From positions 496,001-560,000 of the forward strand of contig CAVSOT010000003.1 of the NCBI GenBank assembly GCA_963729695.1: a DNA stretch of 64,000 bases, written 5' to 3'. Under the pieces are notes generated by a model, which was not told the origin of the DNA, searched no databases, and saw nothing but the letters and a program-made list of their open reading frames with translations. Made by a program: the position numbers and the translations under genes. The stretch's first letter is position 1; each line of letters opens with the position of its first letter. Shown here in pieces: positions 45,544 through 55,000 of the stretch. The stretch comes from PALSA-693 sp963729695. Its GTDB lineage: Bacteria > Actinomycetota > Acidimicrobiia > Acidimicrobiales > Palsa-688.

Positions 45544-47853
45544 TTGTGGATCGCACCAGGCAGCAGGGCATCAAAGGGACGTAGGTTCAGGATCGTCGGG
45601 TCGTCGTTCGTCGCCGCGGGCGCCCTCTTGTTGACGGTCTTGGTCGGGGTCGTGCCGGCCGCCGCGGCCACGAACACCTCGACCACCCTGAAGGACAAGA
45701 TTCACCAGGCGTGTGCGTGTGAATATGGCGGCGCGTCAGTTGACGTCTCGGGATCGACGGCCATAGTGGGCGTGCCGGGGATAGATGATGGCGCGGGCCG
45801 GGCCTACGTCTACACCGACACGAAGGGCACGTGGAAGAAAACCGCAGAACTGCAAGGCGTTGATGCCTCTCCGGGCGACTGGTTCGGCGACTCCGTCGCC
45901 ATATCCGGCACGACCATCGCCGTCGGGGCTCAGGGACACGCCGGATTCGCGGGCCGGGCCTATGTGTTCGCCGAGAGTGGAACGACATGGAGTGAGGTAG
46001 CCGAGCTCCAGGGCTCTGACACCCAGAGCGGCGACTGGTTCGGGAGCTCCGTCGCCATCGACGGGGCCACCGTCGTGGTCGGTGCTCCTGGTGCGGCGAG
46101 TAACGCCGGCAACGCCTACGTGTTCAGCCAGACCGGCGGCGCCTGGAGCCAGGCGGCAGAGCTTTCCGGCGCCGGCTCGCCCGGCGTGTTCGGCTATTCC
46201 GTCGGGCTTTCAGGCTCGACCGCGATCGTCGGCGCGCCCGGGAGCCCGACCCTCACCGGCAACGCCTACGTGTACTCCGACACCGGCGGGTCCTGGCAGA
46301 AGGTGGCCACCCTCAGCGGCACGGGCGCGGGCCAGCATGACTTCGGCTCGTCTGTGGCGATCGACGGTGCGGAGGCGATCGTGGGTGGCTGGACGGCAGG
46401 GGCAGGCAAAGGTACCGCCTTCGTGTTCGCCGAGAGCGGTGGCGTATGGTCGCAGGCCGCCCAGTTGTCGGCCGCCGACAACGCCAGCGGCTTCGGGGCC
46501 GCGGTCACCATCTCCGGTACCACCGCTGCGGTCAGCGCGGTGGGCTCGTCCGGCAATGGCGGCCGGGCCTACGTCTACGTCAACTCCGGCAGTGGCTGGG
46601 CCTTCACGTCGGAACTCGCTCCGTCCGGCAACGAAGGCGGCGATTTCTTCGGCAACCGGTCGCTCGCCCTCTCGGGTGCCAGCACCCTCATCGTGGGCGC
46701 ACCCGCGCACGGCGGTCCGGGATCGGCCTTCATCTTCACGGACGGATCGGGCACCTGGAGCCAAGTGGCCAACCTCAAGAGCGCCGACAGCAACGCCGGC
46801 GACCTGACCGGGACCTCGGTCGCGCTCTCGTCGTTCGGGCTGGTGGCCGGGGCCCCCGGTCACGACGGCACGGGCCGCGCCTATCTCTACCCGACGCCAC
46901 CCCCATGGCATCCGGTGATCGGCCTAGAGGGATCCGATTCCGCCGCAGGCGACCAACTCGGCACGTCAGTCGCCATCTCGGGGACCGAGATCGTGGTCGG
47001 CGCGCCGGGGTCCCACGGCGGCGGCAGCGCGTACGTCTTCAACCAGACTGTCGGCGTCCCCTACACACCGGCGGCCGTCCGATCGGGAGCCAGCGCATAC
47101 TTCTATGAACAAGGTGTAGAGCTCAACGGCACCGATACCGCAGGCGGGGACGACTTCGGCGCATCCGTCGCCGTGTCCGGTAACACCGCGGTGATCGGCG
47201 CGCCCGGGCACGACGGCACCGGCGCCGTGTATGTCTTCAGTCGCCGGAGCGGGACGTGGGTCCAGGTAGCCGAGCTCGAGGGGTCGGACACCATGACCGG
47301 CGACCAGCTCGGCCTGTCGGTCGGCATTGCCAGTACGGGGACGATCATCGCGGGAGCCCCAGGTCATGGCGGCACCGGCAGCGCCTACGTGTTCACCGAG
47401 ACGGCGGGCACGTGGAGCCAGGTCGAGCTGGAGGGCTCGGATACCTCGTCGGGGGACAACTTCGGCACCTCGGTATCGATCGCCGACCTGGCCCTCGTGG
47501 TTGGTGCCCCGAACCACGCCGGCACGGGCAGCGCCTACGTCTTCTCGTTGAACAGTTCGACCGGCGCCTGGAGCCAAGCGGCGGAGATCGTGGGATCGGG
47601 TACGGAATCGGGTGACGACTTCGGTTCGTCAGTTGCGGTCGGCCACCAGATGGCGGTCGTCGGTGCTCCCGGCCATGGCGGCAGCGCCTACGTGTTCAAG
47701 CAGACCTCGAAGACCTGGGCTCAGACCACCGAACTACTAGGCCCCCACACCGGCGCCGCTTTCGGAGCCTCGGTAGCGATATCGAATACCACAGTGGCCG
47801 TCGGCGCCAGTGGTGACAAGGGCACCGGCTCGGCCAACGTGTTCAACCTGTAA
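45544..47853 (+). CDS. Secreted FG-GAP repeat protein
   Basis: About 769 residues. Signal segment (GSSFVAAGALLLTVLVGVVPAAAA) then 12-13 repeats of 48-55 residues with the pattern GDWFGSSVAIDGATVVVGAPG ... GNAYVFSQTGGAWSQAAEL, i.e. FG-GAP/integrin-alpha-like blades, enough for two propellers. The calcium DxDxDG loops of true integrins are not evident. TTG 45544 is chosen for GGAGG at 45528-45532; the frame is open from 45496, inside the RCC1 gene. It starts 28 nt after the RCC1 gene, so both are probably co-transcribed. Repetition in DNA may aid blade gain or loss. Confidence 0.8.
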   Translation: MWIAPGSRASKGRRFRIVGSSFVAAGALLLTVLVGVVPAAAATNTSTTLKDKIHQACACEYGGASVDVSGSTAIVGVPGIDDGAGRAYVYTDTKGTWKKTAELQGVDASPGDWFGDSVAISGTTIAVGAQGHAGFAGRAYVFAESGTTWSEVAELQGSDTQSGDWFGSSVAIDGATVVVGAPGAASNAGNAYVFSQTGGAWSQAAELSGAGSPGVFGYSVGLSGSTAIVGAPGSPTLTGNAYVYSDTGGSWQKVATLSGTGAGQHDFGSSVAIDGAEAIVGGWTAGAGKGTAFVFAESGGVWSQAAQLSAADNASGFGAAVTISGTTAAVSAVGSSGNGGRAYVYVNSGSGWAFTSELAPSGNEGGDFFGNRSLALSGASTLIVGAPAHGGPGSAFIFTDGSGTWSQVANLKSADSNAGDLTGTSVALSSFGLVAGAPGHDGTGRAYLYPTPPPWHPVIGLEGSDSAAGDQLGTSVAISGTEIVVGAPGSHGGGSAYVFNQTVGVPYTPAAVRSGASAYFYEQGVELNGTDTAGGDDFGASVAVSGNTAVIGAPGHDGTGAVYVFSRRSGTWVQVAELEGSDTMTGDQLGLSVGIASTGTIIAGAPGHGGTGSAYVFTETAGTWSQVELEGSDTSSGDNFGTSVSIADLALVVGAPNHAGTGSAYVFSLNSSTGAWSQAAEIVGSGTESGDDFGSSVAVGHQMAVVGAPGHGGSAYVFKQTSKTWAQTTELLGPHTGAAFGASVAISNTTVAVGASGDKGTGSANVFNL

Positions 47854-47899
47854 CGCCGGCCGAATTACGGTGCGGGCCGGGGCCGCACTGGGCCGGCCC

Positions 47900-47944
47900 G
47901 CACAGGTCTCGCTTGCACAGGTCCCGCCTGCACAGGTCCCGCCT
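47900..47944. repeat. Three tandem 15-bp repeats
   Basis: GCACAGGTCTCGCTT (47900-47914) followed by two exact copies of GCACAGGTCCCGCCT (47915-47929, 47930-47944). They lie in the gap between the convergent FG-GAP and GT2 genes. Confidence 0.75.
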
Positions 47945-47956
47945 GGGCGAGTGGGG

Positions 47957-48892
47957 TCAGGCCTCGTCGAGCGCGATCGTCGGCAGGGTGGCCTCGGCCC
48001 CTTCACCGACGAGGTGTGGTGCGGGCCGTCCGGGGGCATACCCGCGTGCTGCCGGGTACTGCTCGTCGAGGCTGCCGGCGGCGCGGCGGCGTGGATCGCC
48101 CCATGCCAGTTCAGGTTGACCGTCAGCGACGCGGCGGCGGGCCTTGGTCGCGGCCAGCCGTACCCGGAAGGCGATGCGGGGGACAGCCCACACCATGGCC
48201 AAGCCGTCCCGGACGACGTTGACCCGGGTGCGCTCGTCGTGGGACCAGTGGACGCCAATCTCCTCGACCGGCACGGCGAGCTTGCGAGCCAAGGCGATTG
48301 CCTCGACATCCCAGGCAAAGTTGTCTTCCCTCGAGTATGGAAGGATCGTCCGCCAGATAGCGGTGGGAGCCGCTTTGGCGCCGCACTGGGTGTCGGCCAC
48401 GTCGCCGCATATCGTCCTCACCAGACGGTTGAAGGCTTTGCCGGCCAGCTCCCGCCGCCGTCGCTCGTGATGCCCGATCTCGGCGTCAGCGGCGGCTCGG
48501 GACCCGATCGCCAGGCAATAGCCGTTAGCCGAGGCGTCGATCAGAAAGTCGAGTTGGTCGAGCGGGGTCGCCAAATCGACATCGCAGAACGCGGCCAGGT
48601 CGGTCGTCGCCTGCTGCAGACCGGCTCGGACGGCTGCTCCTTTGCCCGCATGGGGGCGGCTGATCAACGTGATCGTGGTGGTGCTCCAGCGGGCAATGCC
48701 CTCCTCCACCACCTCGGTCGTCCGATCCGTGCTCCCATCGTCCACGAACACCAGGGAGCTCCCCGTCGGGGCGGCCTGAATGAAGGCAGCCAACTGCTCG
48801 AACGACTCGCCGACGCGCACCTCCTCGTTAAAGACCGGGACGACCAAGCACAGAGTCCGACCGCCGCGTACCCAAGTCGTCGCCTGGTCCAT
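47957..48892 (-). CDS. GT2 glycosyltransferase, dolichyl/polyprenyl-phosphate glucosyltransferase-like
   Basis: 311 residues. GT-A fold of the DPG/DPM synthase type: VVPVFNEEVRV (FNEE 21-24), VDDGSTDRT (51-57), RPHAGKGAAVRAGL, catalytic DVD at 104-106 (FCDVDLATPLD), DTQCGAKA and DNFAWDVEAIALARKL. It would transfer a hexose from a nucleotide sugar to polyprenyl phosphate, giving lipid-linked donors for GT-C enzymes such as those nearby. The C-terminal about 50 residues are Arg/Ala-rich. ATG 48892. Confidence 0.85.
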   Translation of the reverse strand: MDQATTWVRGGRTLCLVVPVFNEEVRVGESFEQLAAFIQAAPTGSSLVFVDDGSTDRTTEVVEEGIARWSTTTITLISRPHAGKGAAVRAGLQQATTDLAAFCDVDLATPLDQLDFLIDASANGYCLAIGSRAAADAEIGHHERRRRELAGKAFNRLVRTICGDVADTQCGAKAAPTAIWRTILPYSREDNFAWDVEAIALARKLAVPVEEIGVHWSHDERTRVNVVRDGLAMVWAVPRIAFRVRLAATKARRRVADGQPELAWGDPRRRAAGSLDEQYPAARGYAPGRPAPHLVGEGAEATLPTIALDEA

Positions 48893-49026
48893 GAGCCCCT
48901 ACCGCCCGTCTTCGATGTGCTCAGGGCCAAGTGTAGATGAACCTAGGAGGGTGGATTTCCCCCGGTGACTTCAGCGGAATCCAGGACCTCCCGAGCGTCG
49001 CGGGGCCGGGTTCGATCCCCCGCTGC

Positions 49027-49032
49027 TAGAGT
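49027..49032 (+). promoter_or_regulatory. -10 box (TAGAGT) upstream of a short reading frame
   Basis: TAGAGT fits TANNNT and ends 6 nt before GTG 49039. Confidence 0.35.
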
Positions 49033-49038
49033 TTGCCC

Positions 49039-49131
49039 GTGAAGTGCCATCAGGGGCGAGAGGTGCTCGGGCAACGTGTGCTGGCCGTGAGGTGCTCCGG
49101 GAGCGTGAGCCGACCCCGGCAGGAAGCGTGA
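49039..49131 (+). CDS. Possible 30-residue upstream leader peptide
   Basis: GTG 49039 to TGA 49129-49131 encodes 30 residues (MKCHQGREVLGQRV-), beginning 6 nt after a TAGAGT box and ending 3 nt before the GTG of the HlyD gene. The adaptor gene's ribosome binding site (AGGAAG) lies in the last codons. The layout suggests a leaderless uORF controlling translation of the efflux genes. It may equally be chance; no conservation can be judged here. Confidence 0.3.
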   Translation: MKCHQGREVLGQRVLAVRCSGSVSRPRQEA

Positions 49132-49134
49132 GGC

Positions 49135-50698
49135 GTGACCATTTCCACGGAGGACCCCACCGACAGTCAGCAAGACCCGGAGTTGCCCGAAGATTCGCCT
49201 GATCCGCTCTGGGACCGACCGCTGGCCAAGGGCATCTTCGTGGCCGTCGTGGCCTTGGCGCTCATCCTGGTGGCTATTGCCGTTGGCCCCCACTTCGCGT
49301 CCGGCGGCTCCGGTCCGAAGACCGCACCCCAGCTCGCCACCGCGGCGGTGCGCAGCTTCCCGGTGACGGAATCTGCCACCGGCACCGTCGTGCCCGCATC
49401 GCAGATCGGCGTCAACTTCGCCGCGGGCGGCACCATCAGCGCCATCGATACCCAGGTGGGCGCCAAGGTGACCAAGGGAACCATCCTGGCCCAACTCGAC
49501 AGCACCCAGGCCCGCAACTCGGTGGCCCAGGCCCAGGCCCAGCTAGCCTCGGCGCAGACCAGCCTGGCTCAGGCGCAAGCCGGGACGGCGAGCAATAATC
49601 CCACCCTGCAGGCCAACCTCAGTTCGGCTGAGGCGGTGTTTTCCCAAACCCAATCCGCAGTGGCCGCCACCAACGACCAGGATACGACGATCGTGGCCGC
49701 CGACAACCAGCAGGTGGCTACCGCCCAGGCCCGCTTCAACGCCGATGGGTGCGCCGCGGCCAATCCGCCGAACGCTCAAGCGTGCGCAGCCGACCAGGCG
49801 GCGCTCACGACGGCCCAGAACAAGCTCCAACTCGACCAGGCCCAAGCGGCGAGTGATCAGGCCAACGGCGAGTTGAGGATCACCAATGCCGAGGGTCAAG
49901 TGAATCAGGCGCAGGCCGCGCTGCAGACTGCGAGCGGCCCCGACGCCACCCAGGTGGCCAGTGCCCAAGCGGCTGTGGCATCCGCCAACTTCACAGCTAG
50001 GTACCGCGGAAGCGGCTTTGGCGGCGACCACGGTGCTGGCGCCGAGCGACGGAACGGTGTTGGAGATCAACGGCCAGGTCGGCGAGACCGTCACGACCAG
50101 CGCCACTGCATCGCAGACCCTTCCTGGCACCAACGCCGTGGTTCCGGCCACGTCAGGCGCCACGTCGAGCAGTTCCACCTCGTCGGGTTCGTCATCGCAG
50201 CCTTTTATCCTCATCGGTGACGCCAACAGTTTTGTCGTCGGTATCGCCATGCCGCCCAACGAGGTCCAGCAGGTCCATCCGAACCAGGCGTGCACCATTA
50301 CCGCCAACACGGTGGCAGGCGTGTCCCAGGCCTGCCGAGTCCTGGCGGTAGCCCAGAACCCGGCGCTCGTAAACGGGAGCTACCTCTTCTACGTCACCGT
50401 CGTCCCCGACGCTTCCACCGGTCAACTGTTTGCCGGGATGCCGGTCGATGTCAGTATCCAGGTGGACCACGCGACCAACGTGTTGGCCGTTCCGCAAACG
50501 GCGGTGTACCTCCTCGGCGGCCTGCCACATGCAGATGTATGGAGTGGCAAGCGAGCCGTGCCGACGGCCATCACGACCGGTATGCAGGGCACCGCGCTGG
50601 TGCAGATCACGTCTGGTCTGACGAATGGCGAACAGGTGGTTCTCTCGGCCAACCAGGGTCTGCCACAGTCGGCCACCACGGTCGCGGTATCGCAGTGA
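49135..50698 (+). CDS. HlyD/MacA-type membrane fusion protein (one frame break)
   Basis: About 520 residues. Cytoplasmic acidic leader (1-24), TM (25-48), then lipoyl/barrel-sandwich half (VTESATGTVVPASQIGVNFAAGGTISAI), a long Ala/Gln-rich coiled coil (about 125-280: QAQAQLASAQTSLAQAQAG and further), and after a break at about 49995 the second lipoyl half TAEAALAATTVLAPSDGTVLEINGQVGE and beta-barrel with MPVDVSIQVDHATNVLAVPQTAVY. The break is one extra A (TTCACAG for TTC-CAG). It partners the permease 40 nt downstream. Confidence 0.85.
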
Positions 50699-50738
50699 GG
50701 ACTTGCTGCCGGGTGGTTGGTGCGCTGTTGTCCGCGGC

Positions 50739-51983
50739 ATGATCGCCTCTGGCGGCTCCCCGACGGAGGGCGCGTCCGCCGGAACGCGGGTGTTCCGGGT
50801 GCTGGTCGACGTCTTCGCCATCGCCGCGGGCGTGGCGGCGATGGCCCTGGCCCTGGGTTTCGGTCACAGTGCCTCGGCGCTGTCCAAAAAGGCGGCGGGC
50901 GGGCTCGACCCCAACCTGGTGGTGGTGGCGGGGACCGCTCCGTCGTCGTCGGGAGTACAGGCCGGATTCCCCTCATCGAGCTTGACTACCGATGACGTGT
51001 CCGCCCTGGCCAACCCGGGCTTCGTTCCAGACGCCGTCGCGGTGGCGCCCACGGTCGGGTTGAGCGACGAGGTCACTTCGCTCACCCGGACATTTACCAC
51101 CGATGTCCTCGGGTCCACCGCCACGTTCCCTGCCGCCGCGGGTTACCAGGTGGTCCAGGGCCGGTTCCTCACTCCCACCGAGGTTCAGCAAAACGCCCGG
51201 GTGGTGGTGCTGGGCCAAACGGTCGTCAATAGCCTGTTTGCCGGTGCCGATCCGGTCGGCCGAAACGTGGTCATCGCCAACCAGTCCTTTCAGGTGATCG
51301 GCACGTTCGCGCCTCGCGGTTATGTGGGCGCGTACGATCGCGACGATCTGGCGGTGATGCCGATCACCACGGCATGGCAAGCACTGATGCCGGCCGCCGG
51401 CTCGCCGATCGAACAGATTCTGATCCGGGCGGACAGCGCCTCCGGGGCGACAGCGGCAGCCCGCCAAGCGATGAACACGCTGATGAACCGGCACGACATT
51501 GTGAATCCGGCTCAGGCGGACTTCACGATCACCACGCAGCGGAATCTGTCGAAGTTCAACGTGCAAGCGGCCGACTACCTGAAGCGCATCCTGGAGCTGT
51601 CGGCGGTGGTACTGCTCATTGCCGGGGCGTTCCATCTCGGCCGGCTGTACCGGTTTCTCACCCCCACCCGCCAGGGGGTGGCCGACCTCTGGAACGTGCT
51701 GCCCGACGCCCTGCTCGTGGGCGTCATCGGCGGGCTCCTTGGGCTGGTGGCCGCGGTGATCGCCGCGCCGATCGTGCATCACTGGACCCTGTCCACGCCG
51801 AAACCCAAAGTCACCCTCTACGGCGCGGCCATTTCGGGTGCCCTCGGGGTGGTGGCGGCTGCGGTCTCCACGGTTCCGACCCTTTGGCGGAGCCTGCGTC
51901 GCCGCCCGGACAGATCGGAACCGGAAGAGGAACCCTTCGACGCTGGCGCAGAGGGACAAGAGCCGGCCGGCTATCCCCTCTGA
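50739..51983 (+). CDS. MacB-like ABC transporter permease
   Basis: 414 residues. TM1 (about 18-40), an extracytoplasmic MacB periplasmic core domain (about 50-285: VLGQTVVNSLFAGADPVGRNVVI, FQVIGTFAPRG), then three TMs (about 290-310, 325-350, 358-380) and a charged tail. Topology equals the four-TM FtsX/MacB fold, but no ATP-binding protein is encoded in or next to it. It lies directly after the adaptor gene, so the two probably form the core of an efflux or mechanotransmission complex that borrows an ATPase. Confidence 0.8.
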   Translation: MIASGGSPTEGASAGTRVFRVLVDVFAIAAGVAAMALALGFGHSASALSKKAAGGLDPNLVVVAGTAPSSSGVQAGFPSSSLTTDDVSALANPGFVPDAVAVAPTVGLSDEVTSLTRTFTTDVLGSTATFPAAAGYQVVQGRFLTPTEVQQNARVVVLGQTVVNSLFAGADPVGRNVVIANQSFQVIGTFAPRGYVGAYDRDDLAVMPITTAWQALMPAAGSPIEQILIRADSASGATAAARQAMNTLMNRHDIVNPAQADFTITTQRNLSKFNVQAADYLKRILELSAVVLLIAGAFHLGRLYRFLTPTRQGVADLWNVLPDALLVGVIGGLLGLVAAVIAAPIVHHWTLSTPKPKVTLYGAAISGALGVVAAAVSTVPTLWRSLRRRPDRSEPEEEPFDAGAEGQEPAGYPL

Positions 51984-52038
51984 GCCGCGACGGTCCGCCA
52001 TCGCGGGGGAGCCCGGTCGAGGGGCTCGTCGGGAGCTT

Positions 52039-55000
52039 CTATTGGTCGCGCTTGGCTGCGGCGACGTCGGCCTTCAACCGGGCCACGAAATCCGGCGAAT
52101 GCGGCGGGACGGCCTTGAGTGCCTGTTGGTAATCGGCGAGCGCTAGCGGGATCTGGTGGGTCTCGACGTAGAGACGTCCCCGAGCCTCGAACAGGTGGGC
52201 CAAGCCGAATCCGTCGACGCCGGCCGGCTGGGCGTTCGGGCCCACGGTTCCCTGGAAAGACCCGATGGAGTTGGTCATGGCGACGATGGCCTGCTGTAGG
52301 TCACCCAGTTGGGCCAAGCCCGCGGCGAGGTCGTCGTACGCCCCGGATCCATCGGAGCCCAAGGTGGCCGCGCGCTGGCAGGTGGCGACGGCCACCTGGT
52401 ACTGCTGGCGCGACAACTGATAGCCGCAGCGGCGACTGAGCACCGAGATGACGTCGCTGGAAGTGACCGCCTCTTTGCCGGCCTCGTCGAGGGCGTTTCC
52501 GGCGGCGTCCTCGTTGCCATTGGCGAGCGCCAGGTTGTAGGCCCCCAGCTGCATCAGTGGCGAGCTCGGGAAGCGCGCCACGGCGGCCTGCTGCACCTGC
52601 GTAGCGATGGCTACCTGATCGATGGCAATGAGCCCGTCGACGGCTTGCAGCATCTCGGCCGCGGTGGCGGCGGGCGCATTGGCCGCGCTGTGATAGTCCT
52701 GCTCCGCGGCACCCAGGTCGCCGGAGCGTCGGTCGGCGACAGCACGCTGCAGCAGCAGGGCGGGGTCGCCGGGGTCCAGGTCCAGGGCCCGATTTAGGTC
52801 GTGCACTGAGGCGGCCGCGTCGACGCTCCCGTAGCAGGCGGCCCGACCGGCGTATGCGCTCACGAGTCGCGGATAGGTTTTCAGGGCCTTGGTGTAGTCG
52901 GCGATGCAGGCGTGTGGTCGCTTGGCTTGTTGGGCCAGTCGGGCTTCGTCGAGCGTTTCCCCTACCACCTGCTGCGACGGGGCACCGGCCTGCTGGGCCC
53001 GGTTGAGCGCCTGGTTGGCGCTATTGGCTCCGCCACCGCAGGCCGCAACCATGAGGGTGGTCGCGGTGATCAGCGCCGCCTTTCGGCGGCGAGCTTTGTT
53101 GAAGACCGGTACGGTCACCGCGACCCGGCTAACGAGGCGCTCGCCGAGGCGAACGATCAGCGACAGACCGAGGAGGGCGAGTGCCGTCGCGCCGAAGACC
53201 ACGTCGAGGGCATACGGATCGGGTGTCACGGCGGTCCACGGCGCGATGGAAGGAACCCCGAACCAGGACAAGGTGACCGCCAGGCCCGTCAGTCCGATAA
53301 AAAACACTCCCAGGATGCCGACGAGCGGCGCGATCCGACCGGCCAGTGGGACCGGGGCCACGGGAACTGGTGGTGCTCTCCGTTCCCTCCTGGCGAAGAC
53401 CACGATCAAGCCCAGGGCGGCCAGGACGGTCAGCGCGGTCAGCGCGTCGCCGCGATGCTCCCACGGCAGGGTGGAAAAGGTGAAGCCGAAGCCCTTGGCG
53501 GTGGTGACCGGATGAGGCGGGTTGTACAGGTTGAACAGGCCGTCGCCGACCGCTGCCGGCCGGCGGCCGTGCAACCGCCAGCCGGGATCGTACAAACGGC
53601 GTAGCTCGGTCCAGGGGCCGGGTGTGGCCGCGGCCGGGGCCTTGAGCTGTTCACCATTGGCGGCGGCGTGGGTCGGGCCCGCGGTTTGGACGTGGTTGCC
53701 GAAGGCGACCGCCGTCAGTTGCGACCACTGGACGCAAGGGCCCAGCGGAGTCTGCGCAGAGGCGGCGGCGATCGGGGTGAGTCCCGCCGGCAGGGTGATT
53801 GGACCGTACAGGCCCCATCCTGACCGTGACGAACGGGTCAGCAACGGCAGGGTCGTGGTGGCCGCTTGCCCGGCGATGCGGACGTCGATCGCCCCGCTGT
53901 CCGTCTGGGCCATCACGCCTATTTGACCCGCGGCGGTCGCCCAGCAGCCCCCATTGACCTGGGGGATGACCCTGACCGAGTCGGCGAGATTGGCGGGCGC
54001 CGGAGGGAAGTCCGAGCGGTCAAACGACTGCCGGTAGGCGGCGGGAATCGCCATCGCTTGCAGGGCGGGAAGAACCTGGGACAGCGACCAGGGGCCGGAA
54101 TCGACCAGGGCCACGGCGGGATAGTTGGCGACGGCCGGTTGGGTCGTGTGGATGTGCCATACGAGCAGTTGGGTGGCAGGGGCGCCGAGCGCGGTGGGTT
54201 GGCCGAACATGGCGGTCAGTTGCTGGCGCAGCCATTCGCGGGTGACCCCGTGAGGCAGGTGACCGACATCCGATCCCCCCGGGGCGATGAGGTACGAAGC
54301 TCCGGTCATGCCGGCCAGATAGGGGAAGATCGTTTGGTTGACGTAGCAGTACGGGTCGGTGATGACCCGGCAGTAGTACTGCAGGACGTCTCGGTGGTTG
54401 ACTTCGGTCGCGGTGATGTTGCCGGTGAGGTTCGTCACCGCGTGGGTGGCCGAGGTGATTACGTACCGGTGTTCCTTCTGGTTGGCCTCGTAGAGAGGCG
54501 AGCCAAACCAGAGCACGCCGCCCGCTTGGTGATCGGCGTCGAGCAGGGCCGAAACCTGCGAGAACGAAGTGGGTTGGGCGACCGGCGTGGTCGTGGATCC
54601 GAGTTGGCCGCGTTCGAGAACGAGAAGCGTCGAGGTGGTTATGACCACGAGCAGGACGCCGGATGCGACCAGGACGGCCCGCAGGGAGTGGCGGAGCCGG
54701 CCGCGCAGCCGGGGCAGCACTTCGACCATGGAAGAGAGCGCAGCCGGGATGAGGACGGCGTAGGCGATGGCGATGGGGTAGAAGAACTTCGATCCTTCAC
54801 GGAACAGCTTGAACCCTGGAATGTGGAGGTACATCCAGTCGTACACGCCGCCGAACGGTGGGGTGTTGGTTTTGGCGAGGAACGCGCAGATCACCGCGGC
54901 CAGGGCCAGCCAGACCAGCTCCGGCTGCATTTTCCGCCGCAGGAGGGGGATCATCGCGAGCAGCGGCAAAACCATGAACATCGGGTTGAGGGGAGCCTCG

